From DATAEE01 sp036258175 (lineage in GTDB: Bacteria; Acidobacteriota; Vicinamibacteria; Vicinamibacterales; 2-12-FULL-66-21), in contig DATAEE010000027.1 in the NCBI GenBank assembly GCA_036258175.1, forward strand, positions 3,604 through 67,603: DNA of 64,000 bases, written 5' to 3'. Below the pieces are notes generated by a model, which ran no database searches, was not told the origin of the DNA, and saw nothing but the letters and a program-made list of their open reading frames with translations. Every line of letters starts with the position of its first letter. The stretch's first letter is position 1. The position numbers and the translations under genes are program-made. Positions 43,543 to 52,979 of this stretch are shown piece after piece.

Positions 43543-46176
43543 CTACTCGTGCCGCAGCGCGGTGACCGGGTCGAGCCGCGTCGCGCGTCGCGCCGGCCAC
43601 AAGCAAGCCGCAAGCGCGACTGCAACCAGTAGCACCGCAATCGAGGCGAGGGTTGCTGGATCGGTGGTGCTCGTCTGCATCAGGAAGCTTTGCAGCAGTC
43701 TCCCGATGACGAGCGCGCCGCCAAAGCCGGCCACCAGCCCTGCTCCAAGTGGAAGAAGCGCCTGTCGGACGAACAGCCGTACGACGTCGCCTCTCTGTGC
43801 GCCGAGCGCCATGCGGACGCCGATCTCCTGCGTGCGCTGCCTCACCGAGTACGCGGTCATTGCGTAGAGTCCGACGGCCGACACGGCGAGCGCGACAGCG
43901 GCAAAGACGGCGAACATCAAGCCAAAGACGCGATGCGCCCAGCGCGACTGCCCCTCCAGCACGCGCAGAGAAATGATGCCGGACACCGCCAGCTCGGGAT
44001 CCAGCGCCTGGACTTCCTGCCGGACGAGTGCGGCAAGGCCCTCTGGCGCTGGGCCGCGCACAAGCAGCGTCGCGAAGGGTCGAAGGTCCGCACGCATCGG
44101 GACGTAGGCGACCGGATCGAGCTCCTGCAGATCGACCGGCTGCTGCTGACGGATCGACGGCGACACGCCGACGATGGTCAGCCACGGAGGTTGGGCACCC
44201 GCGGCGACAGGGTCTGACAGTCGGATGCGCCGGCCGAGCGGCTCCTCGTTCGGGAAGTGCAGTCCGGCGAGGCGTTCATTCACGATGACGGTCTCCTGCC
44301 CGGGCGTACCGTCAAGCGCGGTGAACGCCCGCCCTCGCAGCAGCGGCACACCCAACGCCTCGAAGTACTCAGGACCGATCGCAACGAAGGACACGTTCGG
44401 CGTGGTCCCGTCTTTCGGCGGAGGACGTCCGTCAACGGTCAGCGTACGGCGGCGGGCTCCCGCGAACGGCACATTACTTGTGAGCGAGGCAGATGCGATC
44501 GGCCCTATTCCCTGCAGCCGCTCCATCAGACGGTCGTAGAAGACCGTCCACTGCTCTCGCGGGTATCTCTGAACCGGCAGCGTCACACCCATCGCCACAA
44601 CGTGCGAGCCGTCCACGACCTCGTCTGCCCGATGGAGCGCGAGAAAGCTCCGCATCATGAGGCCAGCACCCGCCAGCAGCACGAGCGTGAACGCGAGCTC
44701 TATGCCAATAAGCCCGCGCATCCAGCGCCGGGATCGGGCGCTCCCGAACGCGGTCCGGCCGGATTCCTTCAGGACGTCGTACACGCCGCTCCTGGACAGG
44801 TGGAGCGCCGGCACGAGCCCGAAGATCAACCCGCTGCCCAGACACGCGGCCGCCATGAAACCAATCACTCGTGTATCCATCGTCCACTGGATGTTGTATG
44901 GAAAGTTGATTCCGTGAACGTGACTCACGAAGGCGCGCAGACCGACGAACGCGAGCACGAAGCCCAGAATGCCGGCGACGATGAGCAGCAGCGCGCTCTC
45001 GACGAGCAGCTGCCGGACGATCCGCCACCTGGTCGCGCCGAGCGACGCCCGCATCGCCATCTCCCGCTGCCGGAATGCCGCCCGCGCGAGCAACAGGTTC
45101 GCGATATTCGCGCACGCGATCAACAGCACGAACCCGACGGCGCCGAGGAGCGCCGCGAAAATCCTTCGTCCGGCGCTGCTGTCGACAAATGGCGTGACCG
45201 TCGCGCCCAGCTCCTTGTTCGTGTCTGGAAACGCAGCGGCGAGACGCTTCGCTACTGCTGTCAACTCCGTCTGCGCCTCGGGTAGCTCCTTCCGGATAGC
45301 GAGACGTGCGAAGACGCTCAGCGTCCTGGCGTCGCGCTTCTGTCTCGCCAGGCCGGGCATGTGCGCGAGGGGCTGCCAGATATCGGATACGACGGGGAAT
45401 CTGAACCCCTCCGGCATGACGCCGACGACCACCGCCGGCACACCGTTGACGCGAATCGTCCGGCCGACGACGGCGGGGTCGTTGCTGTAGCGTCCATTCC
45501 AGACGCGATAGCCGAGAATGACGACCGGCGGAGCCTCCGGACGATCGTCCTCGGGACGAAAATCCCGGCCGAGCATCGGGCGATCGCCGACCAGCCGGAA
45601 GGCGTTCCACGACAGATACGAGCCAGAGAAGCGATCGGGCGCGGCAGTCTCGTCGGCGACGATCAGCTGCGTGTCGCTATAGGCGGCGACGCCGTCGAAC
45701 ACCGTTGTCGACGCGCGCCAGTCCTCGAAATCCGCGAACGACACGGGCAGCGACCGCCCGGCCGCGTTGCGGCTGTTCAGACGCACGACGCGATCCGGCT
45801 CGTCGACGGGCAGCCCTCGCGACAACGCGTTCACGACGGTGAACACGGTGCCATTGACCCCAATCCCGAGCGCCAGCGTCGTGACCGCTACGAGCGTAAA
45901 CGCGCGGTCCTTCAACAACAGACGCGCGGCGAAGCGCAGATCCTGGCCGACGTCCTGGAGCCAGGACGGGATCCACACGTCGCGCGCCCGCTCGCGCGCC
46001 AGCAGGACATTGCCGAGCGCGCGGCGTGACTGGAGCGCAGCCTCGGCCGGCGTCAGGCCGCGGCGCTCCAGCTCTTCTTCCTTCAGCTCGCGATGATGCT
46101 CGATCTCTTCAGCGAGGTCGGCCTCGAGTCGCCGCCGGCGAACGACATACCACGCGCGGCGAAGGAACTCGCGCAT
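43543..46176 (-). CDS. ADOP-family MacB/FtsX-type ABC permease
   Basis: 877 residues. The N-terminal region (EIEHHRELKEEELERRGLTP) is typical of acidobacterial duplicated orphan permeases, followed by two MacB periplasmic domains and two FtsX halves. The first half has LAVTTLALGIGVNGTVFTV-like strands and the second ends ALRHE. It lacks its own ATPase, which must be provided elsewhere. It follows a PadR repressor by 4 bases and forms that pair typical of acidobacteria. Substrate unknown. Confidence 0.9.
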   Translation of the reverse strand: MREFLRRAWYVVRRRRLEADLAEEIEHHRELKEEELERRGLTPAEAALQSRRALGNVLLARERARDVWIPSWLQDVGQDLRFAARLLLKDRAFTLVAVTTLALGIGVNGTVFTVVNALSRGLPVDEPDRVVRLNSRNAAGRSLPVSFADFEDWRASTTVFDGVAAYSDTQLIVADETAAPDRFSGSYLSWNAFRLVGDRPMLGRDFRPEDDRPEAPPVVILGYRVWNGRYSNDPAVVGRTIRVNGVPAVVVGVMPEGFRFPVVSDIWQPLAHMPGLARQKRDARTLSVFARLAIRKELPEAQTELTAVAKRLAAAFPDTNKELGATVTPFVDSSAGRRIFAALLGAVGFVLLIACANIANLLLARAAFRQREMAMRASLGATRWRIVRQLLVESALLLIVAGILGFVLAFVGLRAFVSHVHGINFPYNIQWTMDTRVIGFMAAACLGSGLIFGLVPALHLSRSGVYDVLKESGRTAFGSARSRRWMRGLIGIELAFTLVLLAGAGLMMRSFLALHRADEVVDGSHVVAMGVTLPVQRYPREQWTVFYDRLMERLQGIGPIASASLTSNVPFAGARRRTLTVDGRPPPKDGTTPNVSFVAIGPEYFEALGVPLLRGRAFTALDGTPGQETVIVNERLAGLHFPNEEPLGRRIRLSDPVAAGAQPPWLTIVGVSPSIRQQQPVDLQELDPVAYVPMRADLRPFATLLVRGPAPEGLAALVRQEVQALDPELAVSGIISLRVLEGQSRWAHRVFGLMFAVFAAVALAVSAVGLYAMTAYSVRQRTQEIGVRMALGAQRGDVVRLFVRQALLPLGAGLVAGFGGALVIGRLLQSFLMQTSTTDPATLASIAVLLVAVALAACLWPARRATRLDPVTALRHE

Positions 46177-46180
46177 CGCC

Positions 46181-46516
46181 TCAGGCCGTATCCAGAACTT
46201 TGTGGATGGCGAGGATGAGCCGATCGAACTCCTTTCGTTCGACCGCGAGCTGCTTGCGGCCGGCGGCGGTGACCGTGTAGTAGCGCGCGCGTCGATTGTT
46301 TTCCGACGCGCCCCACTCAGCCTTGACCCAGCCTTTCAGGAGCAGCCGCTGCAGCGCAGGATAGAGGGAGCTCTCACCTACCTGCAGCACGTCTTCGGAC
46401 ACGACCTGGATGTGCTGCGCGATGCCGTATCCGTGCTTCGAGCCGGGTCCGAGCGCCTTGAGGATCAGCAACTCGAGCGTGCCGGGCAACAGATCGGCCG
46501 CCTCGGTCCTTCCCAT
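46181..46516 (-). CDS. PadR-family transcriptional repressor
   Basis: 111 residues, a single winged helix with dimerising C-terminal helix. Family marks: LPGTLELLILKALGPGSKHG, YGIAQHIQVVS and SSLYPALQRLLLKGWVKAEW. It is the first gene of the two-gene PadR-ADOP unit and probably represses it. Unlike the second PadR at 60927, no clear GTAGAC operator is seen before it. Confidence 0.9.
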   Translation of the reverse strand: MGRTEAADLLPGTLELLILKALGPGSKHGYGIAQHIQVVSEDVLQVGESSLYPALQRLLLKGWVKAEWGASENNRRARYYTVTAAGRKQLAVERKEFDRLILAIHKVLDTA

Positions 46517-46727
46517 CGTCTGCCGATGGGAGGATGGATCAACGCGGCGGTCGTGTCAAGCGATCAGCTTTTTCAGAACTCTTCAGCCGTCGCTCACGAC
46601 CTGGCCACGCACTCTCCGTACCGGTCGGGTTGAGGATCGGGACGATGACCCCGATCGGTCGCAAATAAACAATCGATCTCACGTCGGTCAGGGATTGAAC
46701 CGATAAGAAAATATTGCAGAGGTGCAC

Positions 46728-47335
46728 ATGCGTGTAGCGACAGCGACCCTGGTTGGTTTCCTGCTCGCATCCGGATCGGCGGCGGGGCAGGACGTCACGG
46801 GTGGCGTCAAGGGAGGCGTGAACTTCGCGAGTCTCGTGTTCGACAGCGACGTCGCCGACCTCAACCTGGACAGCCGGGTTGGCCTTGTCGCGGGCGGATT
46901 CGTGACGTGGCCGGTCAGTCCCCGGTTCGACATTCAGCCCGAAGCGCTCGTCCGCGTGAAGGGCGCCTCGTTCAGCGAATTTGGCGCCGACGCCGACATC
47001 GAGATCACCTACCTCGAGATCCCGATCCTGTTTCGCTATGGGTCGCCGATCTCTTCGGGGACATCGCTCAACTGTTCGGCGGGCCATCGCTCGCCTTCAA
47101 ACTGAACGCCGAGGCAACCGGCGAGTTCCTGGACGTATCCGAAGACCAGGATATCGACGACGACGTGGAGAGCTTCGACTTCGGTCTCGTTCTCGGCGCC
47201 GGCATCGACGCGAGCCGCCTGACGTTCGACGGCCGCTACACGTGGGGACTGACCAGCATCGCCAACACGCCGGTCGAGGACGACGTCCAGGTCAAGAACC
47301 GGACGTTTTCACTGATGATCGGCTTCCGCATCTGA
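46728..47335 (+). pseudogene. PorT-type outer-membrane barrel gene with one frameshift
   Basis: ATG 46728 gives a signal peptide (MRVATATLVGFLLASGSAAG) and the strands GGVKGGVNFASLVFDSDV and PRFDIQPEALVRVKGASF. At about 47040-47090 the frame changes; the continuation GGPSLAFKLNAEATGEFLDV and FGLVLGAGIDASRLTFDGRY in another frame runs to the stop at 47335. The joined protein would be about 200 residues. The lesion is a single base or an assembly error. Confidence 0.78.
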
Positions 47336-47338
47336 AGC

Positions 47339-47382
47339 CACGGATTACGCGGATCTAAAACAAGTCACGAATTACGCGGATT
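47339..47382. repeat. Two CACGRATTACGCGGAT units
   Basis: CACGGATTACGCGGATC at 47339-47355 and CACGAATTACGCGGATT at 47366-47382, after the broken barrel gene. Related to the CGCAGAT units at 35892. A short dispersed repeat with no known function. Confidence 0.6.
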
Positions 47383-47436
47383 CTCGACCTACTGTCGCCG
47401 GAGTATCATCCTCCCTTCTAGACCCCCGGCCGGGCC

Positions 47437-47467
47437 GACCGAGAGCCGGGGTATGGGGCAGAGCCCC
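47437..47467 (+). repeat. Partial copy of the 87-bp dispersed repeat
   Basis: GACCGAGAGCCGGGG followed by TATGGGGCAGAGCCCC matches the second half of the repeat (copies at 2562-2648 and 47476-47561), set in tandem 9 bases before the full copy. Confidence 0.7.
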
Positions 47468-47475
47468 GGTCCCGG

Positions 47476-47561
47476 GGCGCGCACGGCGCGCCCGCGAGGG
47501 AGCGGAGCGGGGCGTAGGGGTCCCCGCGAGCGACCGAGCCGGGGAATGGGGCAGAGCCCCA
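47476..47561 (+). repeat. 87-bp dispersed structured repeat, copy 2, upstream of the XylF-like gene
   Basis: Starts GGCGCGCACGGCGCGCCC, continues GCGAGGGAGCGGAGCGGGGC and GCGACCGAGCCGGGG, and ends with the hairpin TGGGGCAGAGCCCCA. It reads in the same direction as the downstream gene and lies 26 bases before its ATG, just as copy 1 lies 6 bases before atpH. The rest of 47383-47586 holds only the partial copy and a strong purine-rich ribosome site. Confidence 0.85.
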
Positions 47562-47586
47562 TCTAAAAAAGAAAGGGAGGGTCGCC

Positions 47587-48630
47587 ATGCGGACACGGAC
47601 GCTCGCGATGCTGTTCGTCTGTTTCAGCCTGGCATGTGGCGGCGGGTCGTCAAGTCCGCGACCGGCGCAGCAGGGTCCGCCCGCGCGCGTCAAGATCGGC
47701 CTTCTGATGGACGACGTCGCGCAGGAACGGTGGCAGCGCGACCGGGACATCTTCATTGCGCGCGCAAAGGAGCTGCGAGCCGAAACGGTCGTCCGCGCGG
47801 CGGACAACGATCAGGCCAAGCAGCTCCAGCAGGCCGAAGAGCTGCTGAAAGAGGGGGTGAAGGTCCTGGTGGTCGTTCCGCACGATGCCGAGAAAGCAGC
47901 GGCGATCGTCGAGATCGCCAAGAAACAGAACGTGCCCGTGATCAGCTACGACCGTTTAATCCGCAATGCGGACGTCGATCTCTACGTCTCCTTCGACAAC
48001 GTCAAGGTCGGCGAGATGCAGGCGCGATACCTGCTGGACCGCGCGCCGAGAGGCAACTATCTCCTCATCGGCGGCGCGCCGACCGACAACAACGCCAAGC
48101 TGCTCCGCGAGGGGCAGATGAAGGTGCTGGAGCCCGCGATCAAGCGCGGCGACGTCAAGATCGTAGGCGACTACTGGGCCGACAACTGGGAAGCGGCGCC
48201 GGCCGAGCAACACACGGAGGCGACGCTCAAGAAGGTCCGCAACAACCTCGCCGCCGTCGTCGCGTCGAATGACGTCACGGCGGGTGGCGTCGTCCGCGCC
48301 CTCCAAAAACACAACCTCGCCGGCAAGGTGCTCGTGTCCGGCCAGGATGCGGAGCTTCCCGCCGTTCAACGACTGGTGGCTGGAACGCAGGCGATGACCG
48401 TGTACAAGCGCATTACGCCGCTCGCACGGACGGCAGCACGTTCCGCCGTCGACCTCGCCGACGGCGACAAGGTGGACGGCACATCGACCGTCAACAACGG
48501 CCGCAAGGACGTCCCAGCGCTCTTGCTCGACGGCATGCCCGTCGACAAGGAAAACGTCGAACAGACGGTCGTCGCCGACGGGTTTCACAAGAAGGAAGAG
48601 GTATTCGGGGCAGGGACACCTAAACCCTAG
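47587..48630 (+). CDS. XylF-like ABC sugar-binding lipoprotein
   Basis: 347 residues. Lipoprotein signal (FSLACGGGSSS), then the periplasmic-binding fold: KIGLLMDDVAQERWQRDRDI, VISYDRLIRNADVDLYVSFD and VVASNDVTAGGVVRALQKHN. D-xylose-binding proteins carry the same series. No permease or ATPase gene is adjacent, so the transporter partners lie elsewhere or it acts as a chemoreceptor ligand binder. The ligand is likely a pentose but not proven. Confidence 0.85.
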   Translation: MRTRTLAMLFVCFSLACGGGSSSPRPAQQGPPARVKIGLLMDDVAQERWQRDRDIFIARAKELRAETVVRAADNDQAKQLQQAEELLKEGVKVLVVVPHDAEKAAAIVEIAKKQNVPVISYDRLIRNADVDLYVSFDNVKVGEMQARYLLDRAPRGNYLLIGGAPTDNNAKLLREGQMKVLEPAIKRGDVKIVGDYWADNWEAAPAEQHTEATLKKVRNNLAAVVASNDVTAGGVVRALQKHNLAGKVLVSGQDAELPAVQRLVAGTQAMTVYKRITPLARTAARSAVDLADGDKVDGTSTVNNGRKDVPALLLDGMPVDKENVEQTVVADGFHKKEEVFGAGTPKP

Positions 48631-48689
48631 CCCACTGTTGATTGTTGAATGCTGATTGCCCAATTCATTCAGCAGTCAGCACGCCGCAT

Positions 48690-49376
48690 TCAGCATTGAG
48701 GTAGTTTCTCGACCAGCTCGTTCAGCGAGCCAATGCGCTCGCACGGATATTCCGTATAAAGGTTGAACGGGTCGAGGAGCATCGCTCGAATACCGGCCGC
48801 CCGGGCGCCGACGATGTCGACGTGGTAGATGTCGCCGACGTGGAGCGTGCTCTCGCGGCGGGCGCCGAGCCGTTCGAGCGTGTGCTCGAAGATGCGCGGG
48901 TCCGGCTTCTCGACACCTATCTCCGCTGAATCGATCACGCAGTCGACGCACTGCGCCAGGCCGAGCCGTTCGAACTTCGCGCAGAGTGTGCCGTTGGCGT
49001 TGGACACGACGGCAATCTGAAGCCCCATCCGCCGCACGCGTTCGAGGGCTGGCACGACGTCGGCTGGAATGGTTTCCCACAGATTGTGCTGGGAATGGTA
49101 CGCGCGCAGCTCGTCCAGCGCGGCATCGCGCTGAGCGCTGGGTGGGATGCCCGCCGCTTCGAAGACGAGGTCGAAATACCGGCGGCCGCGCTTTTCGTCC
49201 GGGGCGGAACCAATGAGTGTCGGCTCATCGATCTGTTTGCGGATGCGCGGCTCACGCGCCGCGAGCGCCTCGGGCGTGGCCAGCAGGCCGTGTCCGGCCA
49301 GCACGGCGCTGACGCGACCCCAGTTCGGGAACACGATCACGCCGCCGGCGTCGAGAAACAGCGTCTTGATGTGCAT
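48690..49376 (-). CDS. HAD-family hydrolase
   Basis: 228 residues from ATG 49376, which overlaps the amidohydrolase stop (TGATG). Motif I is FLDAGGVIV with an aspartate then a second glycine-rich position in place of the usual second Asp, motif II VVSNANG, motif III with K in GVEKPDPRIF, and motif IV HVGDIYHVDIVGA. The residue normally acting as acid/base (second Asp of DxD) is replaced by glycine, as in haloacid dehalogenase-type members. Substrate unknown. Confidence 0.82.
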   Translation of the reverse strand: MHIKTLFLDAGGVIVFPNWGRVSAVLAGHGLLATPEALAAREPRIRKQIDEPTLIGSAPDEKRGRRYFDLVFEAAGIPPSAQRDAALDELRAYHSQHNLWETIPADVVPALERVRRMGLQIAVVSNANGTLCAKFERLGLAQCVDCVIDSAEIGVEKPDPRIFEHTLERLGARRESTLHVGDIYHVDIVGARAAGIRAMLLDPFNLYTEYPCERIGSLNELVEKLPQC

Positions 49377-50716
49377 CAGCGCCCCTGGCTCCTGATGACC
49401 GTGCCGCCCTTCATGACGAACGTCACGCGGTTCAGCACTCCGATGTCCGTCAGCGGGTCGCCGTCCACGGCGATGACGTCGGCGAACCGGCCCGGCTCCA
49501 GCGACCCCACACGATCGCCCCACCCCAGCAGCTCGGCAGCGTTGACTGTCGCGGCACGAATCACGTCAGCAGGACGGATGCCAGTTCGCGCCAGCGCATC
49601 CAGCATGACCTTGGCGGCCTCGCCTCGCGTTTTGCCCCGATAGCGCATCCACATGTCCGATCCGGCGGCGATCTTCACGCCGGCTTTCGCCGCCCGTTGA
49701 ACGAGCTTCGCGTGGTTCGCGGTAAACGCCGCGATCTGCTTCTCGATGCCCGCCTTCTCGGCGTCGGTCCACGCGCGCGGCGCCACGTAGACGTCACGAA
49801 GCGCCTCAGCAGTCCAGGCGATTGGCACGAGCGTGATGCCTTTCTCTTGCATGCTCGTCAGCATGGCATCGGTCGCCTCGTCGCCGTGTTCGATGGAATC
49901 CACTCCCCCATCGATCGCCGCCTGGATGCCGGCGGCGCTCGTCGCGTGCGCCGCGACCCGGATTCGCGCGCGGTGGGCGGCGGTGACAATCGCCGCGATT
50001 TCCTCCTGGTCCAGCACCCGAGGACCATCGTCCGCGACGATCTTGATCACGTCCACGCCCGCCCCGAGCAGGCTGCCGACCGCTCGCCGCGCTTCGTCAG
50101 CGCCGCTTATCGGGATGAACTCCTCGTCGAGGATCGCGCTCTGATCATGGAGGCGAAGCGCGACCGCCTGGCCGCCGGGCGGCGTGACCTTGCGCCCCGA
50201 AGCGAGCACGCGCGGCCCCGGAACCCATCCCGCATCGATCGCGTCCTTCAGCGCGACGTCGCCATCGACGCCGGAGTGGCCGACGTTTCGCACAGTCGTG
50301 AAGCCGGCCTCCAGCATTTCGCGGGCATTCGCCGCGCCGATGAGGGCGCGTCGGGCCGGACCGAGCTGCGTGATCGAGATGATGATGTTCGCGCCGGCCC
50401 CGAACTGCTCGTCCATCCGCGCGAGCAGATGCGCGTGGCAATCGATGAGCCCCGGCATGACAATCGCCGTCCCAAGGTCGATCGTCGTCGCTCCGGCCGG
50501 CGCCTCGGATGTTATGTCGGCTGCGGGACCGGCCTGTGCGATCCGGCCATCCGCGACGAGCAGCGCATGGTTGGTCCGGTAGGTGCCCGTTTTGACGTCC
50601 AGCATGCGGGCTGCCTTGATTACCGTTGCGGTCGCCCCGGCTGGAGCCGGTGTCTGGCCGCCAGTAGCGGTGAGTGTCGTCGCGAAAACCCCGATGAGCG
50701 AAGTGAGACGGCTCAT
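49376..50716 (-). CDS. Secreted amidohydrolase (imidazolonepropionase/prolidase-like)
   Basis: 446 residues from ATG 50716 (ATG 50728 also possible). Signal peptide MSRLTSLIGVFATTLTATGG. Metal-binding motif GLIDCHAHLL, then VKIVADDGPRVLDQEEIAAI-like barrel strands with HATS (third His), EHGDEA and the aspartate in AAGSDMWMRY, and the closing LGWGDRVGSLEPGRFADVIA. It belongs to the Xaa-Pro/isoaspartyl-type amidohydrolases. It may cut a peptide or cyclic amide in the periplasm. Confidence 0.88.
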   Translation of the reverse strand: MSRLTSLIGVFATTLTATGGQTPAPAGATATVIKAARMLDVKTGTYRTNHALLVADGRIAQAGPAADITSEAPAGATTIDLGTAIVMPGLIDCHAHLLARMDEQFGAGANIIISITQLGPARRALIGAANAREMLEAGFTTVRNVGHSGVDGDVALKDAIDAGWVPGPRVLASGRKVTPPGGQAVALRLHDQSAILDEEFIPISGADEARRAVGSLLGAGVDVIKIVADDGPRVLDQEEIAAIVTAAHRARIRVAAHATSAAGIQAAIDGGVDSIEHGDEATDAMLTSMQEKGITLVPIAWTAEALRDVYVAPRAWTDAEKAGIEKQIAAFTANHAKLVQRAAKAGVKIAAGSDMWMRYRGKTRGEAAKVMLDALARTGIRPADVIRAATVNAAELLGWGDRVGSLEPGRFADVIAVDGDPLTDIGVLNRVTFVMKGGTVIRSQGR

Positions 50717-50767
50717 GACGAGAATCATATTCGGTCGGATTGCGATCCGGTTTACCATCGGACGCGA

Positions 50768-51427
50768 ATGGACCTCGTCCTCCTCGGTGCGCCCGGGTCG
50801 GGCAAAGGCACCCAGGCTGACCACCTCCAGCGCGAGATCGGGCTGACTCACATCGCCTCGGGCGATTTGTTCCGTCACCATCTGCAGCAGAAGACCGACC
50901 TCGGGATTCAGGCCGGCGAGTTCATGACGCGCGGCGCGCTCGTGCCAGATCCGATCACGATTGCGATGCTGCGCGACCGGATCACTCAGCCGGATACAAC
51001 GAAGGGCGTTCTCCTCGACGGATTCCCACGGACGATGGAGCAGGCGATCGCACTCAACGAGATGATGTCCGGCCTCGGGCGGGACATCGACGCCGTGCTG
51101 TATGTCGAGGTGCCGGACGAGGAGCTGGTGGAGCGCTTGTCGGGACGGCTTATCTGCCGCGAGTGCCAGGTTCCGTTTCACCGGACGGCGAATCCGTTCC
51201 GGACTTGCCCGCAAGGCCGGTGCACCGGCGAGCATCTCTATCAACGCGCGGACGACACCCCCGACACCGTGCGCGCCCGTCTCGTCACGTATCACAAGCA
51301 GACCGCGCCCGTCATCGATTACTACCGGTTGATCAATCTGCTGATCACCGTGCCCGGCACCGGCGCGGTCGACGAGGTCAAACGCGCGACGCTCGACGCC
51401 GTCAGGCGCCTTGCCAAGGAGAGCTGA
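50768..51427 (+). CDS. adk: Adenylate kinase with zinc-type lid
   Basis: Interconverts ATP + AMP and 2 ADP. 219 residues, P-loop GAPGSGKGTQADHL, AMP motif LDGFPRT, and a long lid with a cysteine cluster (CRECQVPFHRTANPFRTC, then a further Cys) typical of zinc-stabilised Adk. It starts at ATG 50768, the divergent side of the amidohydrolase. Its stop overlaps the start of the PPK2 gene (TGATG), so both products are made together. Confidence 0.96.
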   Translation: MDLVLLGAPGSGKGTQADHLQREIGLTHIASGDLFRHHLQQKTDLGIQAGEFMTRGALVPDPITIAMLRDRITQPDTTKGVLLDGFPRTMEQAIALNEMMSGLGRDIDAVLYVEVPDEELVERLSGRLICRECQVPFHRTANPFRTCPQGRCTGEHLYQRADDTPDTVRARLVTYHKQTAPVIDYYRLINLLITVPGTGAVDEVKRATLDAVRRLAKES

Positions 51428-52968
51428 TGTTCGAAGCTGCCGAACTCGGTCAGGAGATCCCGAAAGACAAATACAAGGCGAGTGTTCCCACGCTCCGCAC
51501 CGAACTGCTCGAGGTGCAGCGACAGCTGACGGCCGCCCGCTTCCCCGTCATCGTCATCTTCGGCGGCGTGGACGGCGCCGGGAAGGGCGAGACCGTCAAC
51601 CTGTTGAACGAGTGGATGGATCCGCGATGGATCGTCACGCGTGCGTACGGTGAGCCGTCCGATGAGGAGAGCGAGCGCCCTGAATACTGGCGCTACTGGC
51701 GGGACCTCCCGCGCAAGGGCCGCATCGGTCTATTCCTGAGCTCCTGGTACTCACGGCCGCTGCTGGATCGGGTGTATCGGCGTATCGGCCGCGCCGCGTT
51801 CGACAAGGAGCTCGACCGGATCGCGGCCTTCGAACGAACGTTGACCGACGACGGGGCGCTGATCCTCAAGTTCTGGATGCATCTCGGCAAGCGCGCGCAG
51901 AAGAAACTCCTGCGGAAGCTGGAGAGAGATCCCCTCACCAGCTGGCGTGTAACGAAGTTGCAGTGGCAGCACTGGCGCATGTACGGCAAGTTTGTGGCCG
52001 CGGCGGAGCGCGCATTGCAGCGAACGAGCACGGTCGACGCGCCGTGGACGATCGTGGAAGGGGCCGACGAAGCCTATCGAAGCCTTACGGTCGCGACGAC
52101 GATACGGAATGCGGTTCGACAGGCGCTCGAGCAGAAGCGCGGGGAGGCGCCAACGCTGAAGCTCGTCGGTGGATCGGGAAAATCCATCCGCGCCAGAGAG
52201 ACGGCTTCACGACCCCAGGCGGCGACTGCGGCGCGACTCTCGGGGACCGCGCCTGGACCCACGATCCTCAGCAATCTCGATATGTCGCAGACGATCCCCA
52301 AGAAGAAGTTCGCGACCGAGCTCGAGAAGTATCAGGGGCGGCTGAATCGCCTGCAGCGGAAGGCCCTCGCGAAGGGTGTCTCGACAATCATGGTGTTCGA
52401 GGGCTGGGACGCTGCCGGGAAGGGCGGGGCGATCCGGCGCGTCACCGGCGCCCTGGACGCGCGATCGTACCAGGTCATCCCGATTGCGGCCCCTACCGAC
52501 GAGGAGCGGGCGCAGCATTATCTCTGGCGGTTCTGGCGCCATCTCTCGCGCGCGGGGCGGCTCACCATCTTCGATCGCAGCTGGTACGGCCGCGTGCTCG
52601 TGGAGCGGGTCGAAGGCTTCGCGGCGGAGCAGGAATGGAAGCGCGCCTACTCCGAGATCGGCGAGTTCGAAGAAGACCTAGTCGAGTACGGGATCGTCCT
52701 GGTCAAGTACTGGGTGCACATCACGCAGGACGAGCAGCTCCGCCGCTTCAAGGAGCGCGAGAAAGCGGACTACAAGCAGTGGAAGCTGACCGACGAGGAC
52801 TGGCGCAACCGCGCGAAGTGGGCGGACTACGAGCGCGCGGTCAACGAGATGGTGGAGCGGACCAGTACCCGGCTCGCGCCGTGGACGCTGGTTGAAGGCA
52901 ACGACAAGTACTTCGCGAGACTGAAGGTCTTAAAGACGGCCTGCGACGCGCTCGAGGCTGCGGTGTAG
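51427..52968 (+). CDS. Two-domain PPK2 (polyphosphate:AMP phosphotransferase type)
   Basis: 513 residues with two PPK2 domains. The N-domain has Walker A FGGVDGAGKGE at 45-55 but its second motif reads LFLSSWYSRP (near 103), lacking the aspartate of the family. The C-domain has FEGWDAAGKGG near 324 and IFDRSWYGR near 394, so it looks catalytic while the N-domain is probably structural. Two-domain class II enzymes phosphorylate AMP to ADP from polyphosphate. Paired with adk it would regenerate ATP from polyphosphate and AMP. Confidence 0.92.
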   Translation: MFEAAELGQEIPKDKYKASVPTLRTELLEVQRQLTAARFPVIVIFGGVDGAGKGETVNLLNEWMDPRWIVTRAYGEPSDEESERPEYWRYWRDLPRKGRIGLFLSSWYSRPLLDRVYRRIGRAAFDKELDRIAAFERTLTDDGALILKFWMHLGKRAQKKLLRKLERDPLTSWRVTKLQWQHWRMYGKFVAAAERALQRTSTVDAPWTIVEGADEAYRSLTVATTIRNAVRQALEQKRGEAPTLKLVGGSGKSIRARETASRPQAATAARLSGTAPGPTILSNLDMSQTIPKKKFATELEKYQGRLNRLQRKALAKGVSTIMVFEGWDAAGKGGAIRRVTGALDARSYQVIPIAAPTDEERAQHYLWRFWRHLSRAGRLTIFDRSWYGRVLVERVEGFAAEQEWKRAYSEIGEFEEDLVEYGIVLVKYWVHITQDEQLRRFKEREKADYKQWKLTDEDWRNRAKWADYERAVNEMVERTSTRLAPWTLVEGNDKYFARLKVLKTACDALEAAV

Positions 52969-52979
52969 TCACGCAGGCG

